64,000 nt of DNA from Glaciihabitans sp. (GTDB lineage Bacteria; Actinomycetota; Actinomycetes; Actinomycetales; Microbacteriaceae): assembly GCA_025463785.1 (NCBI GenBank), contig JAODBD010000014.1, positions 1-64,000 on the forward strand. Reading direction: 5' to 3'. The position numbers and the translations under genes were made by a program. Shown here piece after piece: positions 8,290 to 17,878 of the stretch; position 1 is the first letter of the stretch; every line of letters starts with the position of its first letter. The notes below the pieces were generated by a model that searched no databases, had not been told where the DNA came from, and was given only the letters and a program-made list of their open reading frames with translations.

Positions 8290-8664
8290 GTGCCAACCAT
8301 TCAGCAGTTGGTCCGTAAGGGCCGCAGCCCGAAGGTCGTCAAGACCAAGGCGCCTGCCCTCAAGTCCAACCCGCAGCAGCGCGGTGTGTGCACCCGCGTT
8401 TACACGACGACCCCGAAGAAGCCCAACTCGGCTCTGCGCAAGGTTGCTCGCGTCAAGCTTTCCAACGGCACCGAGGTGACGGCCTACATCCCCGGTGAGG
8501 GTCACAACCTTCAGGAGCACTCGATGGTGCTCGTGCGTGGCGGTCGAGTCAAAGACCTCCCCGGTGTGCGCTACAAGATCGTGCGCGGCGCGCTCGACAC
8601 CCAGGCAGTTAAGAATCGTAAGCAGGCTCGCAGCCGCTACGGAGCGAAGATGGACAAGAAGTAA
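8290..8664 (+). CDS. rpsL: 30S ribosomal protein S12
   Basis: Decoding-centre protein of the small subunit. The 124-residue product starts [12 protein letters not shown] and has the invariant [12 protein letters not shown] and [13 protein letters not shown] segments. The lysines at the classic streptomycin-resistance positions (about 43 and 88) are wild type, so the allele should be streptomycin-sensitive. The GTG start at 8290 is supported by AAGGAG at 8277-8282; an upstream in-frame extension lacks conservation. The stop overlaps the rpsG start (TAATG). Confidence 0.97.
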   Translation: MPTIQQLVRKGRSPKVVKTKAPALKSNPQQRGVCTRVYTTTPKKPNSALRKVARVKLSNGTEVTAYIPGEGHNLQEHSMVLVRGGRVKDLPGVRYKIVRGALDTQAVKNRKQARSRYGAKMDKK

Positions 8665-9134
8665 TGCCACGTAAAGGCCCAGCACCGAAGCGTCCCGTTG
8701 TAGCGGACCCGGTCTACGGAGCACCAATCGTCAGCCAGCTCGTCAACAAGATCCTGCTCGACGGCAAGAAGGGTCTCGCAGAGCGCATCGTTTACGGCGC
8801 ACTCGAGGGCGTTTCCGCCAAGAATGGCGCGGATGCTGTTGTCACGCTCAAGAAGGCGCTCGACAACGTTCGCCCCACCCTTGAGGTCAAGTCCCGCCGA
8901 GTCGGTGGCTCGACCTACCAGGTGCCGGTTGAGGTCAAGCCGCACCGCGCGAACACTCTCGCGCTGCGCTGGTTGACCAGCTACGCCAAGGCTCGCCGCG
9001 AGAAGACCATGACCGAGCGTCTCACCAACGAGATCCTCGATGCATCGAACGGTCTTGGCGCTGCTGTGAAGCGTCGCGAAGACACGCACAAGATGGCCGA
9101 GTCGAACAAGGCGTTTGCTCATTACCGGTGGTAA
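8664..9134 (+). CDS. rpsG: 30S ribosomal protein S7
   Basis: Primary 16S rRNA-binding protein that nucleates the head of the small subunit. Its 156 residues match the usual bacterial length, with [11 protein letters not shown] at the start and the conserved [14 protein letters not shown] and [11 protein letters not shown] segments. Its ATG shares a base with the rpsL stop and has no strong binding site of its own, which suggests translational coupling. Confidence 0.97.
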   Translation: MPRKGPAPKRPVVADPVYGAPIVSQLVNKILLDGKKGLAERIVYGALEGVSAKNGADAVVTLKKALDNVRPTLEVKSRRVGGSTYQVPVEVKPHRANTLALRWLTSYAKARREKTMTERLTNEILDASNGLGAAVKRREDTHKMAESNKAFAHYRW

Positions 9135-9146
9135 TGAGCAAACGCT

Positions 9147-9196
9147 CGAGCGGCGCTAAGCGCGAGGATCATTTCTGATCCTCGCCGCGCCGCTCG
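9147..9196 (+). promoter_or_regulatory. Long two-part hairpin between rpsG and fusA
   Basis: The outer arms CGAGCGGCGC (9147-9156) and GCGCCGCTCG (9187-9196) enclose an inner perfect 10-bp stem (9162-9171 against 9176-9185) with a TTTC loop; five unpaired bases sit on one side. No T run follows, so it is more likely an attenuator, an RNA processing site or an mRNA stabiliser than a full terminator. Confidence 0.65.
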
Positions 9197-9276
9197 CGGT
9201 GCGCCCCGTCTCGGGGCTCACCGGACGTTCGGCACCCGGCTCTATCACATCCCTTTTTCAAAGTAAGGAACCCCCC

Positions 9277-11394
9277 GTGGCACAAGACGTGCTCACCGAC
9301 CTGAACAAGGTCCGCAACTTCGGCATCATGGCTCACATCGATGCTGGCAAGACCACCACGACTGAGCGCATCCTGTACTACACGGGTATCACTCACAAGA
9401 TCGGTGAAGTTCACGATGGCGCAGCCACCATGGACTGGATGGCGCAGGAGCAGGAGCGCGGCATCACGATCACGTCTGCCGCGACGACCTGTTTCTGGAA
9501 CACCTACCAGCTGAACATCATCGACACCCCCGGCCACGTTGACTTCACGGTCGAGGTTGAGCGCAACCTGCGCGTCCTCGACGGCGCGGTCGCTGTGTTC
9601 GACGGCAAGGAGGGCGTTGAGCCCCAGTCCGAGACCGTCTGGCGCCAGGCCGACAAGTACGACGTTCCGCGCATCTGCTTCGTCAACAAGATGGACAAGC
9701 TCGGCGCCGACTTCTACTACACGGTCGACACCATCATCAAGCGCCTCGGCGCGAAGCCGCTGGTCATCCAGCTCCCCATCGGGTTCGAGAACTCCTTCGA
9801 GGGCGTCGTCGACCTGGTCGAGATGCGCGCGCTCACGTGGCGCGGCGACTCCAAGGGTGACGTCGAGCTGGGCGCCAAGTATGCCATCGAAGAAATCCCG
9901 GCAGACCTGGCTGAGAAGGCCAAGGAATACCGCGCGATCCTGATCGAGACCGTTGCCGAGGCAGACGACGCTCTGCTCGAGCGCTACCTCGAGGGCGACA
10001 CCGACTTCTCGGTAGCCGAGATCAAGGCGGCCATCCGCAAGCTCACCATCTCGAGCCAGCTGTACCCGGTTCTCTGCGGTTCGGCGTTCAAGAACCGTGG
10101 AGTCCAGCCGATGCTGGATGCCGTCGTTGACTACCTTCCGAGCCCGCTCGACGTGCCTGCAATCGAAGGCCGCGATGTGCGCGACGAAGAGAAGATCATC
10201 GAGCGCCACCCCGACTCGAGCGAGCCCTTCGCAGCGCTCGCGTTCAAGATCATGACGCACCCCTTCTTCGGTCGTCTCACCTACATCCGCGTGTACTCCG
10301 GTCACGCCGACTCGGGTGTGCAGCTGGTCAACTCGACCAAGGGCAAGAAGGAGCGCATCGGCAAGATCTTCCAGATGCACGCCAACAAGGAGAACCCGGT
10401 CGCCTCAATGACGGCCGGGCACATCTACGCGGTCATCGGCCTGAAAGACACCACGACCGGTGACACCCTGTCCGATCCGGCGCAGCAGGTCGTTCTCGAG
10501 TCGATGACGTTCCCTGAGCCCGTCATCGAGGTCGCAATCGAGCCGAAGACGAAGGCCGACCAGGAAAAGCTCGGTCTGGCCATCCAGAAGCTCGCTGAAG
10601 AAGACCCGACGTTCCGCACCGAGCAGAACCAGGACACCGGCCAGACCATCATCAAGGGAATGGGCGAGCTTCACCTCGACATCCTTGTTGACCGCATGAA
10701 GCGTGAATTCAACGTGGAGGCGAATGTCGGCAAGCCGCAGGTTGCCTACCGCGAAACGATCAAGCGAATCGTCGAGAAGCACGACTACACGCACAAGAAG
10801 CAGACCGGTGGATCCGGCCAGTTCGCGAAGGTGCAGATCTCCCTCGAGCCGCTCGAAGTGACGGCAGAGAAGACCTACGAATTCGAGAACAAGGTCACCG
10901 GCGGTCGCATCCCGCGCGAGTACATCCCTTCGGTCGACCATGGAATCCAGGATGCGCTGCATGTCGGCGTTCTCGCTGGCTACCCGATGGTCGGCGTCAA
11001 GGCGATCCTGCTCGACGGCGCTGCGCATGATGTCGACTCGTCAGAAATGGCGTTCAAGATCGCGGGCTCGATGGCTTTCAAGGAAGCCGCTCGTAAAGCC
11101 CAACCAGTTCTGCTCGAGCCGCTGATGGCTGTCGAAGTACGTACCCCTGAGGAATACATGGGTGATGTTATCGGCGACCTGAACTCGCGTCGCGGTCAGA
11201 TCCAAAGCATGGAGGATGCGACCGGCGTCAAGGTCGTTCGTGCCCACGTGCCCCTGTCGGAGATGTTCGGCTACGTTGGCGATCTAAGGTCGAAGACCTC
11301 GGGCCGTGCGGTGTACTCGATGACCTTCGAGTCATACGCTGAGGTCCCGAAGGCTGTTGCCGACGAGATCGTTCAGAAGAACAAAGGCGACTAA
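9277..11394 (+). CDS. fusA: Elongation factor G
   Basis: Ribosomal translocase GTPase. The roughly 705-residue product contains G1 [10 protein letters not shown]2 with RGITI, G3 DTPGHVDF and G4 NKMD, followed by domains II-V, including GMGELHLDI and the IPREYIPSV segment of domain IV. I chose GTG 9277 (GTGGCACAAGAC), preceded by AAGGAA; the longer open frame from 9199 runs through the intergenic hairpin region. It is the third gene of the str operon. Confidence 0.96.
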   Translation: MAQDVLTDLNKVRNFGIMAHIDAGKTTTTERILYYTGITHKIGEVHDGAATMDWMAQEQERGITITSAATTCFWNTYQLNIIDTPGHVDFTVEVERNLRVLDGAVAVFDGKEGVEPQSETVWRQADKYDVPRICFVNKMDKLGADFYYTVDTIIKRLGAKPLVIQLPIGFENSFEGVVDLVEMRALTWRGDSKGDVELGAKYAIEEIPADLAEKAKEYRAILIETVAEADDALLERYLEGDTDFSVAEIKAAIRKLTISSQLYPVLCGSAFKNRGVQPMLDAVVDYLPSPLDVPAIEGRDVRDEEKIIERHPDSSEPFAALAFKIMTHPFFGRLTYIRVYSGHADSGVQLVNSTKGKKERIGKIFQMHANKENPVASMTAGHIYAVIGLKDTTTGDTLSDPAQQVVLESMTFPEPVIEVAIEPKTKADQEKLGLAIQKLAEEDPTFRTEQNQDTGQTIIKGMGELHLDILVDRMKREFNVEANVGKPQVAYRETIKRIVEKHDYTHKKQTGGSGQFAKVQISLEPLEVTAEKTYEFENKVTGGRIPREYIPSVDHGIQDALHVGVLAGYPMVGVKAILLDGAAHDVDSSEMAFKIAGSMAFKEAARKAQPVLLEPLMAVEVRTPEEYMGDVIGDLNSRRGQIQSMEDATGVKVVRAHVPLSEMFGYVGDLRSKTSGRAVYSMTFESYAEVPKAVADEIVQKNKGD

Positions 11395-11412
11395 CGGCGC
11401 GCTGGAGCTGTG

Positions 11413-11431
11413 GCGATTGCACAGCAATCGC
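11413..11431 (+). promoter_or_regulatory. Small hairpin in the fusA-tuf gap
   Basis: GCGATTG (11413-11419) pairs with CAATCGC (11425-11431) around a CACAG loop just after fusA. It may help attenuate or process the transcript before tuf. A TATGCT at 11454-11459 resembles a -10 element but has no good -35 partner. Confidence 0.45.
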
Positions 11432-11512
11432 GCGACGCCAGCGCCGAGGCGGCTATGCTGCCGAGGTCCTGGTTCAAGCGAATCAACTAACATAACAACA
11501 CACCAATCTGTC

Positions 11513-11535
11513 GGCATCCGGAACCACCGGATGCC
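11513..11535 (+). promoter_or_regulatory. Hairpin in the tuf leader
   Basis: GGCATCCGG (11513-11521) and CCGGATGCC (11527-11535) form a perfect 9-bp stem with an AACCA loop, ending about 30 bases before the tuf start and upstream of its ribosome binding site. It is built from the GCATCC/GGATGC word that is frequent throughout the window. Confidence 0.6.
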
Positions 11536-11565
11536 TGGCAAACCGAGTCCTGAGGAGGACCCACA

Positions 11566-12759
11566 GTGGCTAAGGCCAAGTTCGAGCGGACAAAGCCGCA
11601 CGTAAACATCGGAACGATCGGTCACGTCGACCACGGAAAGACCACGCTGACGGCGGCTATTTCCAAGGTGCTTGCTGACAAGTACCCGTCGGCTGTCAAC
11701 CAGCCGCGCGACTTCGCGTCGATCGACTCCGCTCCAGAAGAGCGCCAGCGCGGTATCACGATCAACATCTCGCACGTCGAGTACGAGACCCCGAAGCGTC
11801 ACTACGCTCACGTTGACGCCCCAGGCCACGCTGACTACATCAAGAACATGATCACCGGTGCCGCCCAGATGGACGGTGCGATCCTCGTGGTTGCCGCGAC
11901 CGACGGCCCCATGGCGCAGACGCGCGAGCACGTGCTGCTCGCCAAGCAGGTTGGCGTTCCATACCTGCTGGTTGCGCTCAACAAGTCCGACATGGTTGAC
12001 GACGAAGAGATCCTTGAGCTCGTTGAGCTCGAGGTTCGCGAGCTGCTCTCCAGCCAGGGCTTCGACGGCGACAACGCTCCCGTTGTTCGCGTCTCAGGCC
12101 TCAAGGCACTCGAGGGTGACGAGAAGTGGACGCAGTCCGTTCTCGACCTGATGGACGCCGTCGACGAGTCCGTCCCGGACCCGATTCGCGACAAGGACAA
12201 GCCGTTCCTGATGCCCATCGAGGACGTCTTCACGATCACCGGTCGTGGCACCGTGGTTACGGGCCGCGCCGAGCGTGGAACGCTCGCTATCAACTCCGAG
12301 GTCGAGATCGTTGGCATCCGTGCCACGCAGAAGACCACGGTTACCGGTATCGAGATGTTCCACAAGCAGCTCGACGAGGCATGGGCCGGCGAGAACTGTG
12401 GTCTCCTGCTCCGCGGCACGAAGCGCGAAGACGTTGAGCGCGGCCAGGTCGTCGTCAAGCCGGGTTCGGTTACGCCGCACACCCAGTTCGACGGCACCGC
12501 CTACATCCTGTCAAAGGATGAGGGTGGTCGTCACAACCCGTTCTACGCGAACTACCGTCCGCAGTTCTACTTCCGCACCACCGACGTCACCGGCGTCATC
12601 ACGCTGCCTGAGGGCACCGAGATGGTCATGCCCGGCGACACCACCGACATGACGGTTGAGCTGATTCAGCCCATCGCCATGGAGGAGGGCCTCGGCTTCG
12701 CTATCCGTGAGGGTGGCCGCACCGTTGGCGCTGGCAAGGTTACGAAGATCCTGAAGTAG
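11566..12759 (+). CDS. tuf: Elongation factor Tu
   Basis: GTPase that delivers aminoacyl-tRNA to the ribosome. The 397-residue product has [17 protein letters not shown] and NKSD, and full-length domains 2 and 3 ending in [14 protein letters not shown]. The GTG start (GTGGCTAAGGCC) is preceded by a strong GAGGAGG site. It ends the str operon and is followed by an intrinsic terminator. Domain I lacks any insertion, so this is a standard actinobacterial EF-Tu. Confidence 0.97.
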   Translation: MAKAKFERTKPHVNIGTIGHVDHGKTTLTAAISKVLADKYPSAVNQPRDFASIDSAPEERQRGITINISHVEYETPKRHYAHVDAPGHADYIKNMITGAAQMDGAILVVAATDGPMAQTREHVLLAKQVGVPYLLVALNKSDMVDDEEILELVELEVRELLSSQGFDGDNAPVVRVSGLKALEGDEKWTQSVLDLMDAVDESVPDPIRDKDKPFLMPIEDVFTITGRGTVVTGRAERGTLAINSEVEIVGIRATQKTTVTGIEMFHKQLDEAWAGENCGLLLRGTKREDVERGQVVVKPGSVTPHTQFDGTAYILSKDEGGRHNPFYANYRPQFYFRTTDVTGVITLPEGTEMVMPGDTTDMTVELIQPIAMEEGLGFAIREGGRTVGAGKVTKILK

Positions 12760-12777
12760 AACTCGTTCTACATCGAG

Positions 12778-12810
12778 CGGGGTCGGGCCTTTATGGTCCG
12801 GCCCCGTTTT
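12778..12810 (+). terminator. Intrinsic terminator of the str operon
   Basis: A 12-bp stem (12778-12789 against 12795-12806, two G-U pairs) with loop TTTAT is followed by TTTT, 18 bases after the tuf stop codon. Confidence 0.88.
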
Positions 12811-12912
12811 GCTGTCCCCGCGGTAACCGCTCGGTGCTAACAGCGCGGCTGAAATCCTGAGAGGACTCACACTAATTAGCGCCTGCCCAGCCGTTCGTGC
12901 GAGTATCGGCGC

Positions 12913-13596
12913 ATGAACGCATTGCCTCTGGTCCTCGTCGTCGAGGACGATCCGGCCATGCGTGTTCTCCTCGAGCGCGGGCTGGCTGCTGAGGGCTACG
13001 ACGTTCGTGCGGTAGACAACGGGGTGGATGCGCTGATCACGGCGCGCAACGAACCGGTGGCGGCATCCGTCGTCGATGTCATGCTTCCGGGAATGTCGGG
13101 CTTCGAGATCTGTCGGAGGCTCAGGCAGGCCGGCGACACGTTTCCGATACTGCTTCTGACCGCTCGGGATGCCATCCAGGACCGGGTGTTCGGGCTCGAC
13201 AGCGGGGCGGATGACTACCTGACCAAGCCCTTCGACTTTTCGGAACTTTCGGCGCGGGTGCGCGCCATGCTGCGCCGCAATACCGGAGGTGACCGGCTCC
13301 GCGTCGTTGTCGGCGAACTCACTCTCGATTCGGAGACCCTGCGTCTCACCTGCGGGGAGGCGACGATTCCCGTCAGCCCCAAGGAATTCGCGCTGCTGCG
13401 ACTGCTCGCGGTTGACGCGGGCAGCCCCGTCAGTCGTAAGCGCATCCTCGAACACGTCTGGGGATCGGCCGATCACATCGACCCCAACGTGGTCGACCAG
13501 TACATCAGCTACCTTCGCCGCAAGCTCGAACCGGTGGACTCCGGCACACGGATTGTGACGGTGCGAGGCGCAGGTTACCTGCTCGAGGTCGACTGA
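12913..13596 (+). CDS. OmpR-family response regulator
   Basis: DNA-binding output protein of a two-component system. The receiver domain (residues 1-118) has the acidic pair D12/D13, phospho-acceptor D55 in VVDVMLPG, T83 and K105 in TKPFD. A winged-helix domain follows, with PKEFALLRLLAVDAGSPVSR, the VDQYISYLRRKL recognition region and the end RTVRGAGYLLEVD-like. At 227 residues it is full length. It resembles MprA/TcrA/PrrA-type regulators, but the signal is unknown. The histidine kinase begins directly after its stop codon. Confidence 0.9.
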   Translation: MNALPLVLVVEDDPAMRVLLERGLAAEGYDVRAVDNGVDALITARNEPVAASVVDVMLPGMSGFEICRRLRQAGDTFPILLLTARDAIQDRVFGLDSGADDYLTKPFDFSELSARVRAMLRRNTGGDRLRVVVGELTLDSETLRLTCGEATIPVSPKEFALLRLLAVDAGSPVSRKRILEHVWGSADHIDPNVVDQYISYLRRKLEPVDSGTRIVTVRGAGYLLEVD

Positions 13597-14964
13597 ATGA
13601 AGTGGCTGCGCAGTCAGGCCATCCGATCACGCATCACGATCTGGAGTGTTGTAATCGCGATCGTCCTGATCGCAATTGCCGGCCTCGGATTCCGCATTAG
13701 CGTCGACTCGATTGTGTCGGGCTCCACGCGGGACCTGCTGGCCAGCGATGGTGCCCCGTACGAGGCGAGCATTGTGCGCGGTGACACCAAGACCTTTGCG
13801 CGCCCGGCGGAAGACCAGTTGATCGCGCTGATCGATCCGACCGGCGCCGTACGGATCTCGGACCTCCCGTCCAGCCTCGCCGACAAGATCGAATCGCTCG
13901 CGGATTTCGGGCACGGGGTGCACATCGTGACAACGAGGTCGAAGTCGCAGTACGACGTTCAGAACGAGACCGTTCATACCAAGGCGGGCGACTGGCACGT
14001 CATCGAGGCACGCAACCGAGCGGAGGGCGATGTCGTCCTGAGCGGCCTCACCACCGTCACTATCGTCGGCGGCGTCGCCCTCGTGGTCGCGTTTGGCATT
14101 GCATCCTGGATCGTGACCGGGCTTGCGCTGCGCCCGGTCACCCGGCTGCGGAGGCAGGCCAGCCTGCTCGCCCAGAACGCTCGCGCTGGCATCCTGCCGA
14201 TCGGACCGGTGCATGATGAGATCTCGGCACTCGCCATCACGCTCAACGAGTTCATTACGTCCGAGCGCGCCTCGGCCGATCGCGAGCGGCAGATGGTCGC
14301 CGACGCCAGCCACGAGCTCCGTACGCCGATCGCCGTCCTGACCACTCAATTGCAGCTCGCGCACCTGTCAACGGGAGACGCTGAGGCTCTTGAGGGTGAG
14401 ATCGCCGCAGCCGAGCAGACCCTCACGCGACTCGCCAACCTGACCACGAACCTCCTCACCCTCTCGCGCATCGAAGCGGAGGAAGAGGTGCCCGTGACCT
14501 CGGCAGATGCCCTACTCGCCGAATTTTTCAGCAGTATGGACCGCGCCATCGTCCTCGGTTCGGCGCACTCGGTCGCGGTCGACTTCACCACAGATGGGGT
14601 GGATGCAAAGACTGCGGTGACCATCCCGCCAGTCGATTTCGCCGGCCTGGTCGACAATCTGGTGAGCAACGCGATCGCCGCATCCCCGCGAGGTTCGGGG
14701 GTCGACGTCAGACTCGCGCGTATCGGCAAGCAACTCGTGCTGACCGTGGCCGACCGGGGCCACGGAATCACCGACGACTTCCTGCCGGTCGCGTTCGATC
14801 GATTCAGCCGGCCGGAAGAATCCCGCCAGCACACGATCGGCGGCAACGGCCTCGGCCTCGCCATCGTCAAGGCAATCGTCGTACGCAGTGGCGGCGGCGT
14901 CCGGCTCGAGCAGCGAAAGGAGGGCGGCGTCCGCGCCGTCGTCACATTCCCGACCGTTTCGTAG
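13597..14964 (+). CDS. Sensor histidine kinase
   Basis: Membrane kinase partner of the preceding regulator. The 455 residues read as follows: TM1 (about 13-34), an extracytoplasmic sensor of about 115 residues, TM2 (about 148-172), a HAMP domain, and a dimerisation domain with the H box DASHELRTPIAVL (phospho-His at about 239). The ATP domain has N box GLVDNLVSNAIAAS, G1 VADRGHGITD and G2 GNGLGLAIVKAI. The ATG follows the regulator stop with no gap (TGAATG), so co-translation is likely. The stimulus cannot be inferred; the adjacent glycosyltransferase makes a cell-envelope link possible, but this is speculation. Confidence 0.9.
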   Translation: MKWLRSQAIRSRITIWSVVIAIVLIAIAGLGFRISVDSIVSGSTRDLLASDGAPYEASIVRGDTKTFARPAEDQLIALIDPTGAVRISDLPSSLADKIESLADFGHGVHIVTTRSKSQYDVQNETVHTKAGDWHVIEARNRAEGDVVLSGLTTVTIVGGVALVVAFGIASWIVTGLALRPVTRLRRQASLLAQNARAGILPIGPVHDEISALAITLNEFITSERASADRERQMVADASHELRTPIAVLTTQLQLAHLSTGDAEALEGEIAAAEQTLTRLANLTTNLLTLSRIEAEEEVPVTSADALLAEFFSSMDRAIVLGSAHSVAVDFTTDGVDAKTAVTIPPVDFAGLVDNLVSNAIAASPRGSGVDVRLARIGKQLVLTVADRGHGITDDFLPVAFDRFSRPEESRQHTIGGNGLGLAIVKAIVVRSGGGVRLEQRKEGGVRAVVTFPTVS

Positions 14965-14993
14965 CCTGTGAGAAATCTCAGGCCGATTTGTCC

Positions 14994-15005
14994 GCATCCG
15001 GATGC
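14994..15005. repeat. Perfect 12-bp palindrome GCATCCGGATGC
   Basis: This palindrome in the non-coding gap upstream of the glycosyltransferase gene joins GCATCC and GGATGC tail to tail. It shows that the word enriched in coding DNA also occurs, in inverted arrangement, outside genes. It could be a regulator site. Confidence 0.6.
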
Positions 15006-15060
15006 CAGCCTCAGGTCACAAACACAGGATGGATAGTGACCGCATGACGAGAGGTGCACG

Positions 15061-15900
15061 ATGGACGACGTACTCGTGATCCTGCCGACCTACAACGAGA
15101 TCGACAACCTGGGGCCGATGGTGCATCGCATCCTCGGCGCAACACATCGGGCCGACATCCTCGTCGTCGATGACAACTCGCCGGATGGCACCGGCGATCT
15201 GGCCGACGCGCTCGCCGAGGCATCCGATCGCATCTTCGTGCTCCACCGCACGGTGAAGTCCGGCCTTGGGGATGCCTATCGGGCCGGCTTCGCCTGGGGC
15301 CTCGAGCGCGACTATGACCTGCTGGTCGAGATGGACGCAGACGGTTCCCACCAGCCAGAGCAGTTGCCCGACCTCCTCGCCGGAGCCGAGCGGGCGGATG
15401 TCGTGCTCGGCTCGCGCTGGGTCGACGGTGGCGGCGCGCCCAACTGGGCCTTCCGCCGCGCCCTGCTGTCGCGGGCTGGCAGTCTCTACGCGCGGATCGC
15501 GCTGGGTTTGCCGATGCGCGATCTCACCGGCGGGTACCGCGTCTTCCGCGCGGACGCCCTGCGCGCGCTCGACTACCAATCGGTCGAGGCGCAGGGGTAC
15601 TGCTTCCAGATCGAGATGGTGATGCACGCCGTGCGGGCCGGGTTGCGGGTGGTCGAGGTTCCGATCGTATTTGCCGAGCGCACATCCGGTGTTTCGAAGA
15701 TGTCAGGCAACATCGTGAGCGAGGCAATTCTGCGTGTGACGATCTGGGGCATCATCGGGATGCCGGACCGGGTGAGGCGCGCCATCGCGCGAACGCCGCA
15801 GGAACGAGCCGGTATTCTGGGCAGTGATGAAATCCCTGCCACTAGAACACCGGTACACGGCGGGGCTGCTGCTACTCACCGCATCGACGGGCGTGATTGA
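15061..15900 (+). CDS. GT2 glycosyltransferase, probable polyprenol-phosphate mannose synthase
   Basis: Probably transfers mannose from GDP-mannose to polyprenyl phosphate, feeding lipoglycan or protein mannosylation. Residues 4-12 LVILPTYNE, DDNSPDGTGD, the catalytic MDADGSHQPEQL and the acceptor-site LTGGYRVFR and SGVSKMSG segments match the DPM1/Ppm1 catalytic domain. At 279 residues it carries about 30 extra C-terminal residues of low similarity. That extension overlaps the next gene by 74 bases. The ATG is preceded by GAGAGG at a suitable distance. Confidence 0.82.
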   Translation: MDDVLVILPTYNEIDNLGPMVHRILGATHRADILVVDDNSPDGTGDLADALAEASDRIFVLHRTVKSGLGDAYRAGFAWGLERDYDLLVEMDADGSHQPEQLPDLLAGAERADVVLGSRWVDGGGAPNWAFRRALLSRAGSLYARIALGLPMRDLTGGYRVFRADALRALDYQSVEAQGYCFQIEMVMHAVRAGLRVVEVPIVFAERTSGVSKMSGNIVSEAILRVTIWGIIGMPDRVRRAIARTPQERAGILGSDEIPATRTPVHGGAAATHRIDGRD

Positions 15901-16513
15901 CGCCGACAGCTACCTGGCGCTCGACAGAGTGTTCACGGGGAACATGACGGGCAATGTCCTGTTCATTGGTTTCGCGCTGGTTGGGGTTGCCGGCATCCCG
16001 TTCTTCAACAACCTCATTGCCCTGTTCGGGTTCGTGACCGGATCCATCGTCGGCGGCCGTATCGTCGGCGGCGGGCATGCCAAGGGCCTCCCGACGGTTT
16101 CCGCGGTGCTTTTGCTGAGCGGTGGGTTGCTCGGGCTGGTGATTGCGACCACCTGGACGGTCGTCGGGCACCTCGACCAGCCGCTGCTGCTGGTGTTGAC
16201 GTTTCTGCTTGCCGCGGTCATGGGGTCGCAGGTGTCGGCGGTGAAGCCCATCGGCAACAGCGATGTGACGACCATCGTGGTCACTAATACGCTGGCGAAC
16301 CTGGCACGCGACAGCAAGCTTGCCGGCGGTGTCGGAGAGCGCTGGGCGCCGCGGCTGCTTGCCATCCTCGCGATGGGGGCCGGTGCCGCACTCGGCGCGC
16401 TCGTCATCCGTCTTTCGGACGGCTCGATCGCGCTCTACTGCGCAATGATTCTCTACGCCGCGGGCCTCGCAACCCTCGTTTTGACATCCCGTTCCGCCCA
16501 CGCGACGCCCTGA
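15827..16513 (+). CDS. YoaK/DUF1275 family membrane protein
   Basis: Polytopic membrane protein of unknown function. The product of about 228 residues shows the family signature TASTGVIDADSYLALDRVFTGNMTGN near the N-terminus, NSDVTTIVVTNTLANLARD in the middle, and six or so hydrophobic helices. The start is ATG 15827 (GTG 15824 is one codon earlier) and lies 74 bases inside the glycosyltransferase gene in another frame. The first helix needed by the family lies in that overlap, so the overlap appears real. Confidence 0.8.
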   Translation: MKSLPLEHRYTAGLLLLTASTGVIDADSYLALDRVFTGNMTGNVLFIGFALVGVAGIPFFNNLIALFGFVTGSIVGGRIVGGGHAKGLPTVSAVLLLSGGLLGLVIATTWTVVGHLDQPLLLVLTFLLAAVMGSQVSAVKPIGNSDVTTIVVTNTLANLARDSKLAGGVGERWAPRLLAILAMGAGAALGALVIRLSDGSIALYCAMILYAAGLATLVLTSRSAHATP

Positions 16514-16637
16514 GGCGGCGAAGGGAACGTGGGCGACGCGCGGACGCGACACGCCCGGGTTGCAGCAATGCACGGGATGTGGCAAACTCGTCTAGTTCAA
16601 CATTCCGCCGCCATGCGCGTGTGGATCACCGTTTCGG

Positions 16638-16665
16638 CAGTTGCAAGCTAAGACAGTTGCAAGCT
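16638..16665. repeat. 12-bp direct repeat CAGTTGCAAGCT in the S10 leader
   Basis: Two exact copies (16638-16649 and 16654-16665) are spaced with a 16-base period. A regulator binding site or a replication slip could explain it. Confidence 0.6.
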
Positions 16666-16729
16666 GCAGGTGCACAGACTTCGATTCTGGGCCGCGGACG
16701 GCAGAACACCAGTTCAACCAAACTCCCGA

Positions 16730-16766
16730 GACCGTCTTTTGACGGTCATGCACGTGCGCGTAAGCG
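16730..16766 (+). promoter_or_regulatory. Candidate S10 promoter with hairpin over the -35
   Basis: TTGACG (16739-16744) and TAAGCG (16761-16766) are 16 bases apart. The -35 lies in a perfect stem-loop GACCGTC-TTTT-GACGGTC (16730-16747). The -10 resembles TAAGCT in the infA and rplM candidate promoters. Confidence 0.45.
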
Positions 16767-16904
16767 CGTGTGGACGGGGTCTGGGTGCAACACACAAGAA
16801 CGACTTGACAGATAAACAGTGGTGCGTCAGTCACAGCGGTAACACGCGGTGGCCTGTGCAGCGTTATTAACAAGACAGCGTATTTAGAAGAAAGTGAGTC
16901 CGAC

Positions 16905-17213
16905 ATGGCGGGACAAAAGATCCGCATTCGACTTAAGTCGTACGACCACGAGGTCATCGACAGCTCGGCGCGCAAGATCGTCGACACGGTCACCCGTGCG
17001 GGTGCGACTGTCGTTGGCCCGGTGCCGCTGCCCACGGAAAAGAACATCATTGTCGTGATCCGCTCTCCTCATAAGTACAAGGACAGCCGTGAGCACTTCG
17101 AGAAGCGCACCCACAAACGTCTGATCGACATCATTGACCCGACTCCGAAGGCTGTCGACTCGCTTATGCGTCTCGACCTGCCGGCGGATGTCAACATCGA
17201 GATCAAGCTGTAG
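16905..17213 (+). CDS. rpsJ: 30S ribosomal protein S10
   Basis: Small-subunit protein, also the NusE component of antitermination complexes. At 102 residues with [29 protein letters not shown] and the conserved [18 protein letters not shown], it is a typical full-length S10. First gene of the S10 cluster; the start follows AGAAAG at a normal distance. Confidence 0.97.
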   Translation: MAGQKIRIRLKSYDHEVIDSSARKIVDTVTRAGATVVGPVPLPTEKNIIVVIRSPHKYKDSREHFEKRTHKRLIDIIDPTPKAVDSLMRLDLPADVNIEIKL

Positions 17214-17222
17214 GACCAATCC

Positions 17223-17873
17223 ATGTCTACTACTAAGTCCACTAAGGGCCTGCTGGGCAAAAAGCTCGGCATGACCCAGGTCTGGGACGAGAACAACAAG
17301 CTCGTTCCCGTGACGGTCGTTGAGATCACCCCCAACGTCGTTACCCAGTTGCGCACCCCCGAGGTCGATGGCTACGCGGCGGTACAGATCGCGTACGGCC
17401 AGATCGATCCCCGCAAGGTCACCAAGCCGCTCACCGGTCACTTCGACAAGGCTGGCGTCACGCCTCGCCGTCACCTGACCGAGCTGCGCACCGATGACAC
17501 CTCCGAGTACTCACTCGGCCAGGAACTCGCTGTCGACCGTTTCGTCGCAGGCCAGTTCGTGGATGTCGTCGGCACCAGCAAGGGCAAGGGCTTCGCCGGT
17601 GTCATGAAGCGCCACAACTTCAAGGGCGTCTCGTCCAGCCACGGTTCGCACCGTAACCACCGCAAGCCCGGCTCGATCGGTGCATCCTCGACGCCCAGCC
17701 GCGTCTTCAAGGGGATGCGCATGGCCGGCCGCATGGGTGGCGACCGCGTTACTGTGCTGAACCTCAAGGTCCACTCGGTCGACCTCGAGAAGGGTCTGCT
17801 GCTCGTCAAGGGCGCTGTACCTGGTGCTCGCGGTCGTATCGTCTTCGTTCGCAACGCAGTGAAGGGGGTGTAG
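17223..17873 (+). CDS. rplC: 50S ribosomal protein L3
   Basis: Large-subunit assembly protein near the peptidyl transferase centre. The 216 residues include [16 protein letters not shown] and the loop [34 protein letters not shown], which reaches the catalytic centre. It lies 9 bases after rpsJ in the same operon. Confidence 0.97.
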   Translation: MSTTKSTKGLLGKKLGMTQVWDENNKLVPVTVVEITPNVVTQLRTPEVDGYAAVQIAYGQIDPRKVTKPLTGHFDKAGVTPRRHLTELRTDDTSEYSLGQELAVDRFVAGQFVDVVGTSKGKGFAGVMKRHNFKGVSSSHGSHRNHRKPGSIGASSTPSRVFKGMRMAGRMGGDRVTVLNLKVHSVDLEKGLLLVKGAVPGARGRIVFVRNAVKGV

Positions 17874-17878
17874 TTCTC

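Larger units (their letters stand above)
16514..16904 (+). promoter_or_regulatory. Non-coding leader region of the S10 operon
   Basis: A 391-base gap with no credible gene. It contains a direct repeat (16638-16665), a hairpin overlapping a candidate promoter (16730-16766), and an isolated consensus -35 TTGACA at 16805-16810 with no good -10 partner. The first part, to about 16635, shows nothing that I recognise. The long leader before rpsJ suggests transcript-level control. Confidence 0.5.

Noticed and set aside
11454-11459. TATGCT as a separate tuf promoter
   Set aside because: No -35 element at 15-19 bases upstream; read-through from fusA explains expression.
14969-14980. TGAGA-AA-TCTCA palindrome as an autoregulatory site of the two-component system
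   Set aside because: Only 12 bp, and the match to the region before the regulator (CTGAGAGG near 12855) is too weak to claim a shared motif.
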